In this document: positions 20,121 to 31,004 of the stretch, in pieces | How positions within the stretch are numbered: position 1 is the first letter of the stretch | How the letters are laid out: every line of letters starts with the position of its first letter | NCBI GenBank assembly: GCA_022264855.1 | Contig: JABYQU010000021.1 | Location: forward strand, 434,001-498,000 | Direction of reading: 5' to 3' | Source of the DNA: Lenzites betulinus | Taxonomy: Eukaryota; Basidiomycota; Agaricomycetes; Polyporales; Polyporaceae | DNA length: 64,000 bases | Position numbers and translations under genes: made by a program | The notes under the pieces: generated by a model | What the model was told of the DNA's origin: nothing | Database searches by the model: none | Seen by the model: the letters and a program-made list of their open reading frames with translations, nothing else

Positions 20121-22105
20121 ATGTTCCGCTTCGCCCCCCTGGTTTCGCTCACGCTCGCCTCGATCGCGCTCGCGCAGACGTACAGCGCAACGTACCTGCC
20201 CAGCAATGCGCCCAAGACGAGCGAGCAGGGCCAGTCCGGCACGAACCAGTGCGGCACCACCTCCGACCAGAACTCGATGTGCCAGAACGCATACCGTACG
20301 CCTGCGCGCCCCTCTCACGCTGTCGCACAAAGCTCACCGCGCGCGCCCCTGTGCACTGCATGCACATGCCACAGTGAACTCGCTCGACGACTGGTGTGTG
20401 TTCGCGCCCCCGCAGCCGGGCCCCGACTCGGTCATCGGGAACACGGAGCGGATCGAGGTCGCGTGGTGCACCAAGGACGGGCACGGCACGCGTCTCATCC
20501 CCGACGGCTCGATCACGGGCGCGCACTTCGTCCAGACCCCCGACTACGTGCAGATTACCGGTGTGGGCGACCTCACGAAGATCAACATCCCCGCGGGTGA
20601 CGAGGGAGGCGAGCTCGACCCGCACGGCGCGGACGGAAACGGTGAGCAGGCGGGATTGATGCAGTGCCTCCCCTAGGCTCCTCGGGCTCAGCGCGATGCG
20701 GCTGCCGAGGCGGATGCGCCGCATGCGACGTCTTGCTGGCATGCCCCTCTCCAGAGGCCCTCGAGACCCGATCCGCAGGCTATTGCCAGCGCAATTTGGC
20801 GTCTCGCCGAGCCTTCCACCACTTTCTCCGCGCGGACTCGTACAGAAATATGCCTCCCGCGTGTGGAGACTATTCTTAGATGCCGCACCAGAATGGTCAC
20901 GCTCCCGCGTTCCTGCGTCATGCCTGACCTCGAGATATCGTCGAGGTCCACGGCTACGACGGGGATGACTGCGAGAATTACTTTCTGTTTACGTCTAGGC
21001 GACGATTGGAGTAGCTCAGATGCTGATTTGATTCACAGGAAACCCCATCGGTGGTCTCGTGTTCTCGAGCGCTTTCGGTGATCTCGCCCAATTGCACGAG
21101 TGGACGGTAAGTTTCCACCTTCACAACTGTCCTCGGTTGCGGTAGCAGGCCTGCTGCACCCACAAAAGTTCACAGGGTTGGCTGCGGAAATGGCGCTGAC
21201 GACGTTTCCCACAGAACTTCGTGTCTGACACCGAATTCTGCTTCCGCGGCTGCAAGGATGGCCCCAACGCTCCCGCGCTCTGCCAACACATCTACGACGT
21301 CATGGGCTGCGAGTGGAACATGCCTGGCAACTACGCGGCCGGCTCGTTCGACCGCTGCTTGGCCGACACTGGCGAGGTACGCTGCGTGGAGCGATGAGGA
21401 ACCGAATGCGACACTGATAAGCCCACGCAACACAGCCCATGGGCGTGTACGGCACGTCTACATTCCACCAGGGCGACCCCAGCACGCCTGCGGCCCACCC
21501 GGCGCCTCCGACGTCGTCCTGCACGACCACAAGCACCATCGGCAACGGTCTCGCCGCCTCGGCCTCTGCGTCGGCCTCCTCCGGCGCGCCCAGCGCAAGC
21601 ATCACCAGCGGCGCGTCCGCGCCCTCGTCCGGGTCTGGCTCTGTCAGTGTCACCCCCTCTGCGTCTGCGTCAGGTTCTCCGTCTGCGAGCGGCCCGAGTT
21701 CGACGAGCGCACCTGGTTCGGGCTCCGTGAGTGGTTCTGTCTCCGGTTCCGCTTCTGGAACCGCCTCGCGCTCAGTGAGCACTGCGCCGCCGGCCCCGTC
21801 TGTGAGCCTCAATCTCTCGACCTCATGCCTTCGCCCCACATGCGACGCAGGCGTAAGCAGATGTAGTGCGCGCTCGCCGTCTCGGACGCTCATGTCTCCC
21901 CTATCATGCGATACGACTGCGTTCGTTCACTATGCTGACATGCGTTCTACAGGGCTCCGGCTCCGCCTCGCGCACTGGCTCCGCTTCGAGCACTCCTTCT
22001 GCCACCGGTGGAGCCAACAACGGCGCTGTGTCCGCGCTCGGATCTGGGATGCAGCTCATGGTCGCCGGCGCCGCCATCGTCCTCGGCGCGGCGTTCAACG
22101 CCTAA
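20121..22105 (+). CDS. Secreted GPI-anchored macrofage-activating-glycoprotein homologue
   Basis: Six exons: 20121-20295, 20375-20641, 21039-21106, 21215-21376, 21436-21801 and 21953-22105, giving 396 aa. A signal peptide (MFRFAPLVSLTLASIALAQ) precedes a Cys-rich domain with blocks I associate with the basidiomycete family named macrofage activating glycoprotein: EQGQSGTNQCGT, IEVAWCTKDGHGTRLIPDGS, GAHFVQTPDYVQITGVGDL, LDPHGADGNGNPIGGLVF, FCFRGCKDGPNAPALCQHIY and PMGVYGTSTFHQGDP. Then comes a long Ser/Gly/Ala-rich stalk, probably O-glycosylated, and a hydrophobic C terminus (LMVAGAAIVLGAAFNA) typical of a GPI signal. The molecular function is unknown; it is an abundant cell-surface protein in many agaricomycetes. 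Intron 2 is 397 nt, unusually long for this window, and I see nothing coding in it. Confidence 0.88.
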
Positions 22106-22900
22106 GCACCTCATACTACCTACAGAATCAGGACCTGCCCTCATCTCCTTCTGGCTGACTCTCCCCCTCATGCTATCCGACGGACTGCGACGGGAACGAA
22201 CCCCTTCCGCTCACGATACGGGTTACGTCCCCGCTCTACTTACCCCCGACTACCCTACCCCCGCCTCTCGTAGCATGTGACGAACACTTGCCGTTTTCCC
22301 GACCCACGCACGAGCTTGTAGTAATGTTTGCTTTGCGCCGTACTTGTCTGTCTCTCTGGGTGCCCTGTTGTCGTGGTTGTTGTGGTTGTGCCGAACGTAG
22401 TACTTTGGTCGCTCCTTGTTCCCCGCTCACGGACGCGTATATACCTCGCTGCGGGGCTTCCGCCCCACGGCCGTCGTAGGAAAGTACGAGAACATGTTCT
22501 AATATCATCCTTCGTCATTGTTGTCCTCGGCGATGGCTATCAATCCTCTCAAGCTCTTGTTACGCTCGCGAACGACCGACATTCTCTCCCTGATCAGCGT
22601 GGTGTGATCTCAGTAGGCTCCGAAACTCTTCTCTGAGGAGACCGCTCAAAAATGTTGGGGAGGATCCAGGAATCCTTTCCCATGGAGATTGTGAGAGAGA
22701 CATCAGAGGGCTATCTACAGGCAGGCGTCTGCATGAGGAGTCCGCGCAGATGTCTTGGGAGATCGGAGATGTCGACGAGGAGACATTTACGTCTAATTAC
22801 ATACCAAAACCTATTTCCGTGTATCCGACCGACGTGGCAGAGTGGTGAGCATCGACATCCGCGGCCAGTGCACGCGCGGCAGAACTCACAGATCAAGATC
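22106..22900. other. Convergent spacer, no gene seen
   Basis: About 800 bp between the glycoprotein gene and the convergent P450 gene. There are GTT/GTG-rich stretches near 22370-22400 and no supported gene. Confidence 0.5.
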
Positions 22901-24963
22901 TTAGCGGGCGTGCACCGTGACAGGGACGGCCGGCCTCGTCGTCACAAAATAGTCCTTGTACCCCTCTCCATACGCGCGCGGATCCCACCCTGCGCGCAAC
23001 CGCAGCTCGTACCGCTGCAGCACCGCGCACAGCACGACGCGCATCTCCTGCATCGCGAGGCCCTTGCCCACGCAGTTCATCGGGCCGTGCGAGAACGGGG
23101 CGAACGCCGTCTCGTTGTGCACGAAGGACGCCTCGTCGATCCCCGTTTCTGTGAACGACGCGCGTCCGGCGGCGAGGAGCCAGCGCTCGGGCCAGAACTC
23201 GGTGGTGCGTGGGGAGAAGTTTCGGGGGTCGTGTTGGATTGAGTGCGAGTGCAGCTGGACGGCAGTCCCCGGGGGGAAGTATCTGTGCGTGGCTGTGAGA
23301 TATATTCGTATGTCGGTGGGGGTGTTGCTCACATTGTGCCGCACGTTACTCCGGGGCCGTCGTGCGGGACGAGCCGCTGTACGCCGCTCGGGACAGGCGG
23401 CCATACTCGCATGCCCTCGTTACTGCAACGTGTGCCGCTTAGCTGGTACTCCGTCAATGCAGTCGCACGATATGACGCACATGACGGCCGTCAGGTAATG
23501 CATGTCTGCATGTTGCTGAAGGTCGCAAGGATCCTCGCCGGCGGGGTAGAACCGGTCGATCTCCGTCTGAAGCCGCATGTATGCGTCCGGATGGGTGAGT
23601 AAGCAGAAGAATATGCTCGTCAGTGCGCTCGAAGTCGTATCCGCGCCTGCGACCACAGCAAGAATACCCTCGTGGATGAGGCGAGACAGCGGCGGTGCAG
23701 GGTTTTCCGGCCGGTCTTCCTCGTTCTTTAGTATATGTGGGTTAGTAGGCTCTCACACGGGACTATGGTACTCACGAGGTAGTGGAAGAGATCTTTAAGA
23801 GCTGTACCGCGTCGAAGTCGTTGCAAAACAAGCTGCTTGGTATAGGCTATCATCTGTGCTTGCGCGGAGGAGACAGCTGGGATACGTCCAACATACGGTC
23901 CGAGCCACGGTACGTGGCTGATGAATGTTGAGCCCCTAGACGAGAACGATCAGCAGCTGTACGCCGACATATGTTTGGGGCACGTTGAGATAGCTTGTGT
24001 ATCGCGTACGTACCGCAAGCCGTCATCAAGGAGACGCCAGATGTTCTGCACATCTCCATCTCTGAGAAGCTCCGAGCCGCCGCCGAAACTATCACGCAAT
24101 AAACAAGATGAATATCCACTATCACGGAGAGAATACAAAGAAACTTACACCATGTCAGACATGAAATCGTAACTAACATGTGAAACGTATCAGACAGTAC
24201 CATAAATCTCAATCGGGGATGGACCAACCTGAAATAGTTCACCCATTTCGAGATGTCAATCTCGCCTGCTTGCCGCCCAAGAGCATCAACGAGCTGCGTA
24301 GCCCTCGCGGCGAGCATCGGTTGGTACTCCTTCAATGCTGCGGGTGTAAACGCGCGCGTCCACGGTTTGCGCCGCTCGAGATGCTCCGCGGTGTCCAGGA
24401 TGCCGACGAGAGGGACGTTCGTGTATGTCAGGGTCCGGCCTATGTGCACTGCGAACGTACGTGAGCCCAGAATGAACTTATCATAAGTGGCTGGTAACGC
24501 ACTGGGGCCGTGTGGAAGCCCAGACGCGCCATATATATCATTCAACAAGGATGGGTCCCTCAAGGACAGTTCGTTGGGGCCTTGATCGAAGGGTAGCAGT
24601 ATTAGGAAATGCTGGGCATGCGAGAAGATGATGATGGTTCGCACCTGTTCTGACGATGTCTCCGTACCGTTCGTGCAGACATTTCACGTACAGGTATTGG
24701 TCGCCTCTGAACCCAACAATCGCCATCCAGAACTTCGACAGCCGACAGCCGAATGGCCCCGGGTATCGAGCAAGCGGATGGAAGGGAGAGGCCCGGTAGG
24801 CAAGCAGCGAGAGCGTAAGTGTGCTCAGGTATGTCCCAAACGAAAGCAAAGTCACATAGGGGAGGGTGAGTGCCGGAAATAGTAGGGCTACGCAGAGAGT
24901 CGGGGGGAGTAAGAGTAACGAAAGGTGGAATGTAGCGGAGAACGTCTCGTGTTTCCTGAACAT
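22901..24963 (-). CDS. Cytochrome P450 monooxygenase (membrane-anchored)
   Basis: Eight exons: 24963-24645, 24580-24229, 24172-24149 (24 nt), 24088-24014, 23917-23776, 23725-23481, 23422-23333 and 23282-22901, giving about 542 aa. The N terminus has membrane helices (HLSLLLLPPTLCVALLFPAL and a second segment) and the hinge HPLARYPGPFGCRLSKFW. P450 signatures are the C-helix region RRKPWTRAFTPAALKEY, I-helix AGADTTSS, ExxR (EGMR in NEGMRVWPPVPSGVQR), PERW and the heme-binding FSHGPMNCVGKGLAMQE with the axial Cys. All catalytic motifs are present, so it should be functional at the ER with an NADPH reductase. Agaricomycetes have hundreds of such enzymes and I cannot assign a CYP family or substrate. 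The next upstream gene on the same strand is protoporphyrinogen oxidase, a coincidental heme link at best. Confidence 0.92.
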
Positions 24964-25493
24964 CTGGTGGGCTATCTGCGAACAAAATGGCCTCTGTTCA
25001 GGTGAGTGGTCGCGGTGAAAACGTGAAGTCATCGCACCAGAGCAAGCAGACATATCGGGAACACAGTGTGCGTGAGAGATGGCGAGGGAAAGGGGTGCCT
25101 ATCCGAGTCGTCCATCCTGAGTTGCAAAGTATGATCAAGTACGGCCTTCCGCTGCAGAGTATGATCAAGTACGACCTCCCGCTGCAGCCCTCATCGCTGT
25201 CCCACCTTATATGCGATGGGAGCGCTTGATAGTGGAGTGTCATTGGACAGGTACTACTTACAAAGTGTCATTAGTTTCGGGAGGCGAATAAGAATTCGGA
25301 TTAGCACGAGACGTCGGCCTGTACGAGGCTACCAGCCAAACTCAAGATCAGCACCTTCGAGTTGGTAGTTCTAGATGCTGTTGCGGATTCGACGATTGTA
25401 CAAATTGATATCTTAGGACAACTTGTAACACAAATCAGCGCACTGTTTGCGCACCTGTCAAAGATCGTTGGAAGATAAACGCCACGCACATGT
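24964..25493. other. Spacer with a short tandem repeat
   Basis: About 530 bp between P450 and protoporphyrinogen oxidase. Around 25126-25186 a 24-bp unit containing AGTATGATCAAGTACG and CCGCTGCAG occurs twice in tandem with small changes. No gene is seen. Because both neighbours are on the minus strand, the repeat lies in the P450 promoter region. Confidence 0.6.
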
Positions 25494-27446
25494 CTACAAC
25501 TCTAGTGCCGCACGCCTGCCGCTCTCTATACAATCGCCAACGCTCACTCCGGCCACGCCAGCACCAATCACAGCAGCGTTCCCGCCCAAAGTCCGCTTGA
25601 CCGCTTCGTCCAGCTCCACCATCCGCGCGACGTGGCCCACCGTCGGCGTCGGTATACAATCGCGATGCTGCCTCACGCGCACCAGGACGGGTTCCGGGAG
25701 CGGCTCGCTGTGCCCCAGATGCTGCTGGAGCGCACTGAGCAGCGCGGGGAGGAACGCCTGCGACGCAGGGTCCGGGGAGGGGGTGCCGTACGGTCCCCCG
25801 AGCATCACCGTCACTTTCGTGAACTTGGGGGAGTGGCGGTCGGCTGAGAACGACACGTCCTGGCCGCCGAGCGCGCAGGAGTCGAAGACGGTGCCGAGCA
25901 TGCCTAGGGTGCTACTCTGGGCCGGGTAGCCGGACGTGGGGCGGGGAATGAGGTAGCCGAAGCCCTCTGGGTGGATGCCTGTGTCGGAAGGCGGGAAAAT
26001 GAGGTTTACGACCGTCACGGATGATAAAGGGTTGGAGAGTGTGTGAGGGAGTGCGGGAAGGGATTGTGGCGTGTTGATATGCGATGACTCGGGTGAAGGT
26101 TCCGAACGGTCTGTACGCGACTCGGGCTCTGGTGCCTCGTAACGTCCGGCTATGCCACTCCGTATGGCTAATCCTGGATGGGGAAATGGAGGAGGGGGCA
26201 CTTTACGCGCAGGTACGAACCGCTTTAGTGCTGAGGTTGGACGTGCACTTGGAGGGCCAGTTTTCGCATTCGCTAGCAACTGGTGGAGATGGGGTAATGG
26301 GAGAGCAGAAATGAGGTGAGATCCGACAATCTCCTTTCCAGAGCTCAGTGCTAGCTGAAAATAAAATCCAGTGTTATGTGCCGGTCCATCAAACGAGCAC
26401 AGTATGTCAAAACTCACGCGATATCCACCGTCGTCGGGTTTGGTCAATGACACGGCCGCATCGCCCTGGACCAGGTCGACGTTCTCCTGGTCGCGTAAGT
26501 GCTTCACCATTGCATCCGTAAGAGTCTGCATCCCATCTCGGAACGAATAGACACTGACGCCCTTCATAAGCTGAAGGACCTCTCCCAAATCGTACGCATC
26601 GCTCTCCGCGGCCGGGGGTCCCACCGGCTTTCGGAGCTTAAAGGACGAAAACATCTCGTTGAGGGCTCCGCGCACAACACTACCGCCACCGCTTTCTTCC
26701 AGTCTGCACATCGCGGCGAACGCCGCTCGCACGCTCAGGAGCCGCGAGTCTGCCGCATATATGCCGTGAACGAGAGCACTGCCAAATGTTTGTGCGAACT
26801 GAGGCCCGAAATGGCGGGTGAGGAAGGCGTCGACAGACTCGTCGTTTGGAGACGATGCGTTGAGAACTGTCTGAAAGGTCAGCGGTTGATTATAAGCTCG
26901 CACCATGCATTCGCCTGGACACTTACCTAGACCGTCGGTGCGGCGTAAATCCCGGAGGACCGCGGGGACAAGAATCTTCGATAATGGCGAGATGAGCAGA
27001 GAAGGGATGCTTCCGGGGATTGTGACCAGCCCCTTCGTTCCAGGGAGGTACAGAAATCGGTTTCGCGCAGCCGGAGCTTTGCTGGACACAGTAAGGACGG
27101 ACGGCTCTAGTCGAAGCAGGTGTATCTGTAAACCTCGTCATCAGAATGCATGGCCCCTTCATAAGGTGCATGCTAAACGCGTGAGAGCACTCACCAGCTC
27201 CAATATTGCCTTGGAGGCGGGACGCAATGTGCGTGGTCCGCTCTCCAGAAGCACCTCGGCCTCGCGTCCGTGTTTGTCCTTCACGCGCACCCGCTCTGAC
27301 TGCACCCATCCGCCCAGCCTGTGAGACTTCTCCACCAGAGATATTCTGGTCCCACTTTGAGCAGGAAAACGCCTAGAAAGATGGAATGCTGCGGATAGGC
27401 CTGAGAGGCCTCCACCTAGGATTGTGATCGCACGAGGTGGTCCCAT
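25494..27446 (-). CDS. HEM14: Protoporphyrinogen oxidase (heme biosynthesis)
   Basis: Four exons: 27446-27195, 27125-26927, 26866-26418 and 26354-25494, giving 586 aa. The N terminus MGPPRAITILGGGLSGLSAA holds the FAD-binding GxGxxG motif, followed by LVEKSHRLGGWVQSE and LLESGPRTLRP (substrate and flavin contacts). Further family blocks are FLYLPGTKGLVTIPGS, DESVDAFLTRHFGPQFA, LVHGIYAADSRLLSVRAAF and, at the C terminus, GVSVGDCIESGRRAA, which completes the FAD site. The enzyme oxidises protoporphyrinogen IX to protoporphyrin IX on the outer face of the inner mitochondrial membrane. At intron 2 the frame requires the acceptor ACAG at 26867 rather than the nearer TTTCAG. A Pro/Ser-rich insert (about residues 350-430) is longer than usual but in frame. 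The gene appears intact. Confidence 0.94.
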
Positions 27447-28257
27447 GTCGCCGCTCGCGTGCAGTTGGATGTCGAGCGCAATCTCAGTGAATATTCCGCC
27501 CTAAAGAGCTTATCATACGGGGTCTAAGTGAGAAGAGTTCTGAGGTTCAATGCGAGCATAGTCGAGGATGAGGGCGAGGTCTGAGCTGAGTGGTCGAGCG
27601 TCGCCGTAGTCCGTGAGGTCACCGAGGATTACCGATCGAGATCGTCCGAGGAATCTGAGATAAGATAACCACGTGGGAGCTATTATTGCGTTGATCGAGG
27701 CGCCACAGGACCTCACAGCCGTTACCTCCGGATCCAAGTCCTTGTACATGTGGATAGATGGCCAAAACGCTATGAAACCTGTATAAAACTATCGCCGCCA
27801 ATAAGCATCCTACACGACGCGTAATTGGCAATGTTCTGGTTGAAAATAGGGTAAGTATAGTACCGAACAGGTCCATGGCAGCTGATTACCTGGTTCCGGG
27901 CCACTGGAAGCCGCTGCGAAAACAAAACACAATGAGCCACCTACGTAGGCCGCTTAATTATCCAATTAACAGCTTTCTTAGCATCTATAGAATGAGTTAG
28001 TCAAAGTGATGACGGTCCCCGGCGACGATCGAGCAACCCGATCGAGCATGCCAGTGATCACGGCGTCGTACACGAACTTTACTCACAACGGTCGCTGCGC
28101 CTCCCCGCCACCGGCATCTTCACAACGGCTCGGATGATAACAAACCTGCGACAATGTGCACCATTCCAAGCACTCGTGGCAGCAATCGTGCGCATCATTT
28201 TCATCAGAAAATATACAGTGCGCGTGATCATACCGCGCTATCGTACACGATATACAA
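27447..28257. other. Intergenic spacer with a decayed repeat-like segment
   Basis: About 810 bp. At 27661-27702 there is AGATAACCACGTGGGAGCTA followed by a diverged copy of the 39-bp segment that flanks transposon copies A and B near 29.8 and 30.3 kb. A minus-strand frame here (27513-27749) reads IIAPTWLSYLRFLGRSRS and looks like a gene relic rather than a working gene. Confidence 0.5.
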
Positions 28258-29275
28258 TCATACACACCTCCCGCCTTCCCCTCCCTGCCCGTCCACCTCC
28301 CCAGCCCACGGCAGGCGCGCGAACCCCAGCATGTAGTCGCCGAGCCCCTCCTCCTCCAGGCTGACCTCAATCTCCCCGATCTCCGCGCCAGACCCATCCG
28401 CCATCTTCCCGCCGCCGTCGCTCTCCTTCGCGCGCGCGCGGCGGGCCTGCGACGCCGCGGGCGACGGCATCGCGATCACGACCCCGACCTGGAGCGCGTC
28501 GATCGAGCCCTCCGCCCCGGGCGCGCGCTCGGGCACGTCCTTCGTCACGACGCGCGCGTGCATCCCGGGCGGGAGGAGCGGTCGTGCGATGAACTGCGGG
28601 AGCCGGTGGCCCCGCCAGTGCACCTCTGGCTGGACGACGGCGACCCGGCGCGGCGCGCCGGGGCCCGCGAGGTGCGGCGGCGGCGGGCGTGCCAGCGCGG
28701 GGCTCGCCGCGAGCGTGCGCATGAGTCCGCGGCTGGTGAACAGGGAGGAGGCGGTCCACCAGGGGCGCGGGGGCGGTTCTGGCTCGGGGTGCGCGGAGCC
28801 GTCGAGCTCGTTGGCGGAGACGGGGGTGCGCACGTATGTTGCGGATAAAGGCTGGGGTGGGAAATGAGTGGAGGATTGTCACACGAGCGTTGGGGCTACT
28901 TACAGACAGGTTCTCCCATGCGTATCTGTGTGCGGGATGGCCCCCGCCGTCTTCGGATTTCGTCGGGATTCTGGGGTGAGAGGGACAGATGTCCCATATG
29001 GCAGGCTTCTCGGCTGCTTGGCTGGACGATGGGGGGATGGCGGGGGTGATTTGGAGGCCAAGATTCCGCCGTAGCTGCCGGGTAACGCGGCGTGAACCGA
29101 GACCGCAACCAAGGAAGAAGAGAAAGATGGCGATGAATGTGATGAGAAAGCTGAAAGGGAGAGACGAGCTCCCCATGAGATTCACAGGCGCGCCTGCGCT
29201 GCTAGTAGCAGGAGAAGATGAAGAAGTGGTAGGCGAAATCGAAGAGGAACTAGCGGAGGGCCCCGCGGAAGACAT
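28258..29275 (-). CDS. Ser-rich single-pass membrane protein of unknown function
   Basis: Two exons, 29275-28904 and 28851-28258, joined by a 52-nt intron (TCT|GTAAGT, CCCCAG), give 321 aa. The N terminus (MSSAGPSASSSSISPTTSSS) is a short Ser/Thr-rich extracellular segment, followed by one transmembrane helix at about residues 41-59 (FSFLITFIAIFLFFLGCGLG) and a basic stop-transfer (SRRVTRQLRRN). The cytoplasmic part has a conserved-looking WDICPS block, PLSATYV just after the intron, and SIDALQVGVVIAMPSP. The same layout (Ser-rich start, helix, xLYDV/WDI block, intron, then LxVxVxMPxP) recurs in the gene at 46149-46852, so the two are paralogues. No catalytic domain is seen. The frame upstream of 29275 is open but lacks ATG. 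Confidence 0.75.
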
Positions 29276-29603
29276 GGCCGACAGCAAAAAGAAAGGGTAT
29301 CGGAACAAGGATATCCAAGACGAGGCGGTTGTGGTGGTATAGGAGAGAGCAGGGGGTTCGCTGGTCGGGACTATGGCCGTGGGTGCATGAGAACCGTTAA
29401 TGTCATAAGTGCTGCTGCGGAGAAGGACCGCGCTGTCAGCTCCCCGGACGTTCCCCTGTCGTGCCAAAGTGTCGACTTACATCCCGAGCTCGCCGAGCAC
29501 TGCGGACGTCGGGTCCCGGACTCAGATGCTGGAGGTCAAGGACAGAGTCTGAGCTGCTATCACGTACCACGCGCTGAAGCTGAAGCGCTGATGTGCGCAA
29601 GTG
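29276..29603. other. Spacer, no gene seen
   Basis: About 330 bp that must contain the promoter of the minus-strand membrane-protein gene and runs up to transposon copy A. Confidence 0.45.
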
Positions 29604-29612
29604 GCGCCTCCG

Positions 29613-29813
29613 TAGTCTCGTTCCCATCCGTTCAGGCGCTCGCATGCGTGCTGGTTCTACAGAGCTCTCCTCCCGGCGCTACCCAACCTGCGTGCGAACT
29701 TTCAACTCGGGCTTAACGATCTGATTGGCTAGTCCCCCCTCTTCCTCCCACTGAGCGTAGCGAAGCTTTGGGTCGCGCCTGGAGAGCTCTTATAACGTCT
29801 GGAGCCGAGACTA
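29613..29813 (-). mobile_element. 201-bp TIR element, copy A (MITE-like, 9-bp target duplication)
   Basis: The ends read TAGTCTCG...CGAGACTA, an 8-bp inverted terminal repeat. The element is flanked on both sides by GCGCCTCCG (29604-29612 and 29814-29822), a perfect 9-bp target-site duplication. The internal sequence is near-identical, in reverse orientation, to copies at 30309-30987 and 40674-40874. There is no coding capacity. A 9-bp duplication fits Mutator-like elements, and an 8-bp hAT-type event with one chance base also fits. Confidence 0.9.
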
Positions 29814-29822
29814 GCGCCTCCG

Positions 29823-30247
29823 CAATATTAGCTCCCACGTGGTTATCTGGTAGTGAGCGGAGTTCAAATATGTCACTCTCGAGGTCGACCTCAAATGCAA
29901 CATCTCTTGTTATGAGGATTAGACATGTACTGCAGTGAATCGGGTAGAGAGGACATACAGTAGGCATGTAAAAAGTGTTATCCACCAAGTTTCAGCGTTA
30001 TCGAAGGGGACCGCACGTGCAGATCTCATCATCAAGTGCCTCAAATTTGCATACACTGACCGCTCTCGAGCACTGTTTGTCAAGTTCCCGTCCCAGACCG
30101 TCCGAAAATATTATGAAACTCAGCAGCCATACTACCATGGCTATTAGACACCCCCCTACAAAATTTGGGAGTACACGGAGGGCGGAAGGAGCCAGGATCT
30201 GTGATTTGCACTAGGTGTCTACATTTGCATTACCCGTGTCAGGATAG
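29823..30247. other. Spacer with gene relic between copies A and B
   Basis: About 425 bp. On the minus strand 29823-29900 reads DIFELRSLPDNHVGANIAEA, a protein-like fragment interrupted by copy A. I take it as the remnant of a gene hit by the element. Nothing else is supported. Confidence 0.4.
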
Positions 30248-30308
30248 TAATGCCCGCCGTGGTACCCGTTACCAGATAACCACGTGGGAGCTAATATTGC
30301 GGAGGCGC

Positions 30309-30987
30309 TAGTCTCGGCTCCAGACGTTATAAGAGCTCTCCAGGCGCGACCCAAAGCTTCGCTACGCTCAGTGGGAGGAAGAGGGGGGACTAGCCAATCA
30401 GATCGTTAAGCCCGAGTTGAAAGTTCGCACGCAGGTTGGGTAGCGCCGGGAGGAGAGCTCTGTAGAACGTCTGGTGTGTTTCGGGCTGAAACTCGGGCAT
30501 CGTGACGGGCCGTCACAGGCGTCATGCTCAGTGACGCGAGCAGAGCGAGATCCTGAGTGCACCTAACGCCAGGAAAATAACTGGTTGGGGAGTGAACGTG
30601 ATTCTAGGTACAGTCCCACTTTTTACCCAGCGTGTTCGCTGTCGGACGGCGATAGGGAGTCAGGGACGAGATGGTCATCGGCAGGCCATGCAGCAGCGCG
30701 CTGAAGCGCCGGAATGAATGCCGAAGCGCCCACAAACACCCCTACTTCGCACCCCCGTCATAGAAGGCCATACATGCATCGACGTAGTAGGTTTCACTCG
30801 GATGCTTCATGAAGATCTTTCGAGGCTTCCAGGTGCACAAAACACCGTATATCATTCGAAAACATCACAGGACTGCCACTTCAATCCGCCGTGACGTGCT
30901 CGTCACGATGCCCCAAATTCGGCCCGAAATACACCAGACGTTCTGGCAGCACGCATGCGAGCGCCTGAACGGATGGGAACGAGACTA
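30309..30987 (+). mobile_element. 201-bp TIR element, copy B, split by a nested insertion
   Basis: Copy B consists of 30309-30468 (160 bp) and 30947-30987 (41 bp), which together make exactly 201 bp, matching copies A and C. Unlike A and C it has no 9-bp duplication. Instead its left flank (about 39 bp, TACCAGATAACCACGTGGGA and onward, ending GCGGAGGCGC) is the same host sequence that flanks copy A, and the whole block 30262-30990 is bordered by a 14-bp direct repeat TAATGCCCGCCGTG (30248-30261 and 30991-31004). Confidence 0.85.
30469..30946. mobile_element. 478-bp TIR element nested in copy B
   Basis: Defined by alignment with the uninterrupted copies. The left end GTCTGGTGTGTTTCGGGC and the right end GCCCGAAATACACCAGAC are inverted repeats, and similarity continues inwards to a shared GGGCATCGTGACG (about 40 bp imperfect TIR) and outwards through AGAAC/GTTCT. 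No coding capacity. No clean target duplication is visible. It is GC-neutral with an internal CGTGACG palindrome. Confidence 0.8.
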
Positions 30988-31004
30988 GTCTAATGCCCGC
31001 CGTG

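Noticed and set aside
22901..27446. P450 and protoporphyrinogen oxidase as a biosynthetic cluster
   Set aside because: One is a housekeeping heme enzyme and no other cluster-type genes (synthase, transporter, regulator) adjoin, so adjacency is most likely coincidental.
28367..29467. 366-codon minus-strand frame reading through the membrane-protein gene
   Set aside because: It ignores the intron; beyond it the frame becomes an Arg/Ala/Pro-rich shadow. The spliced frame ending at 28258 is the supported one.
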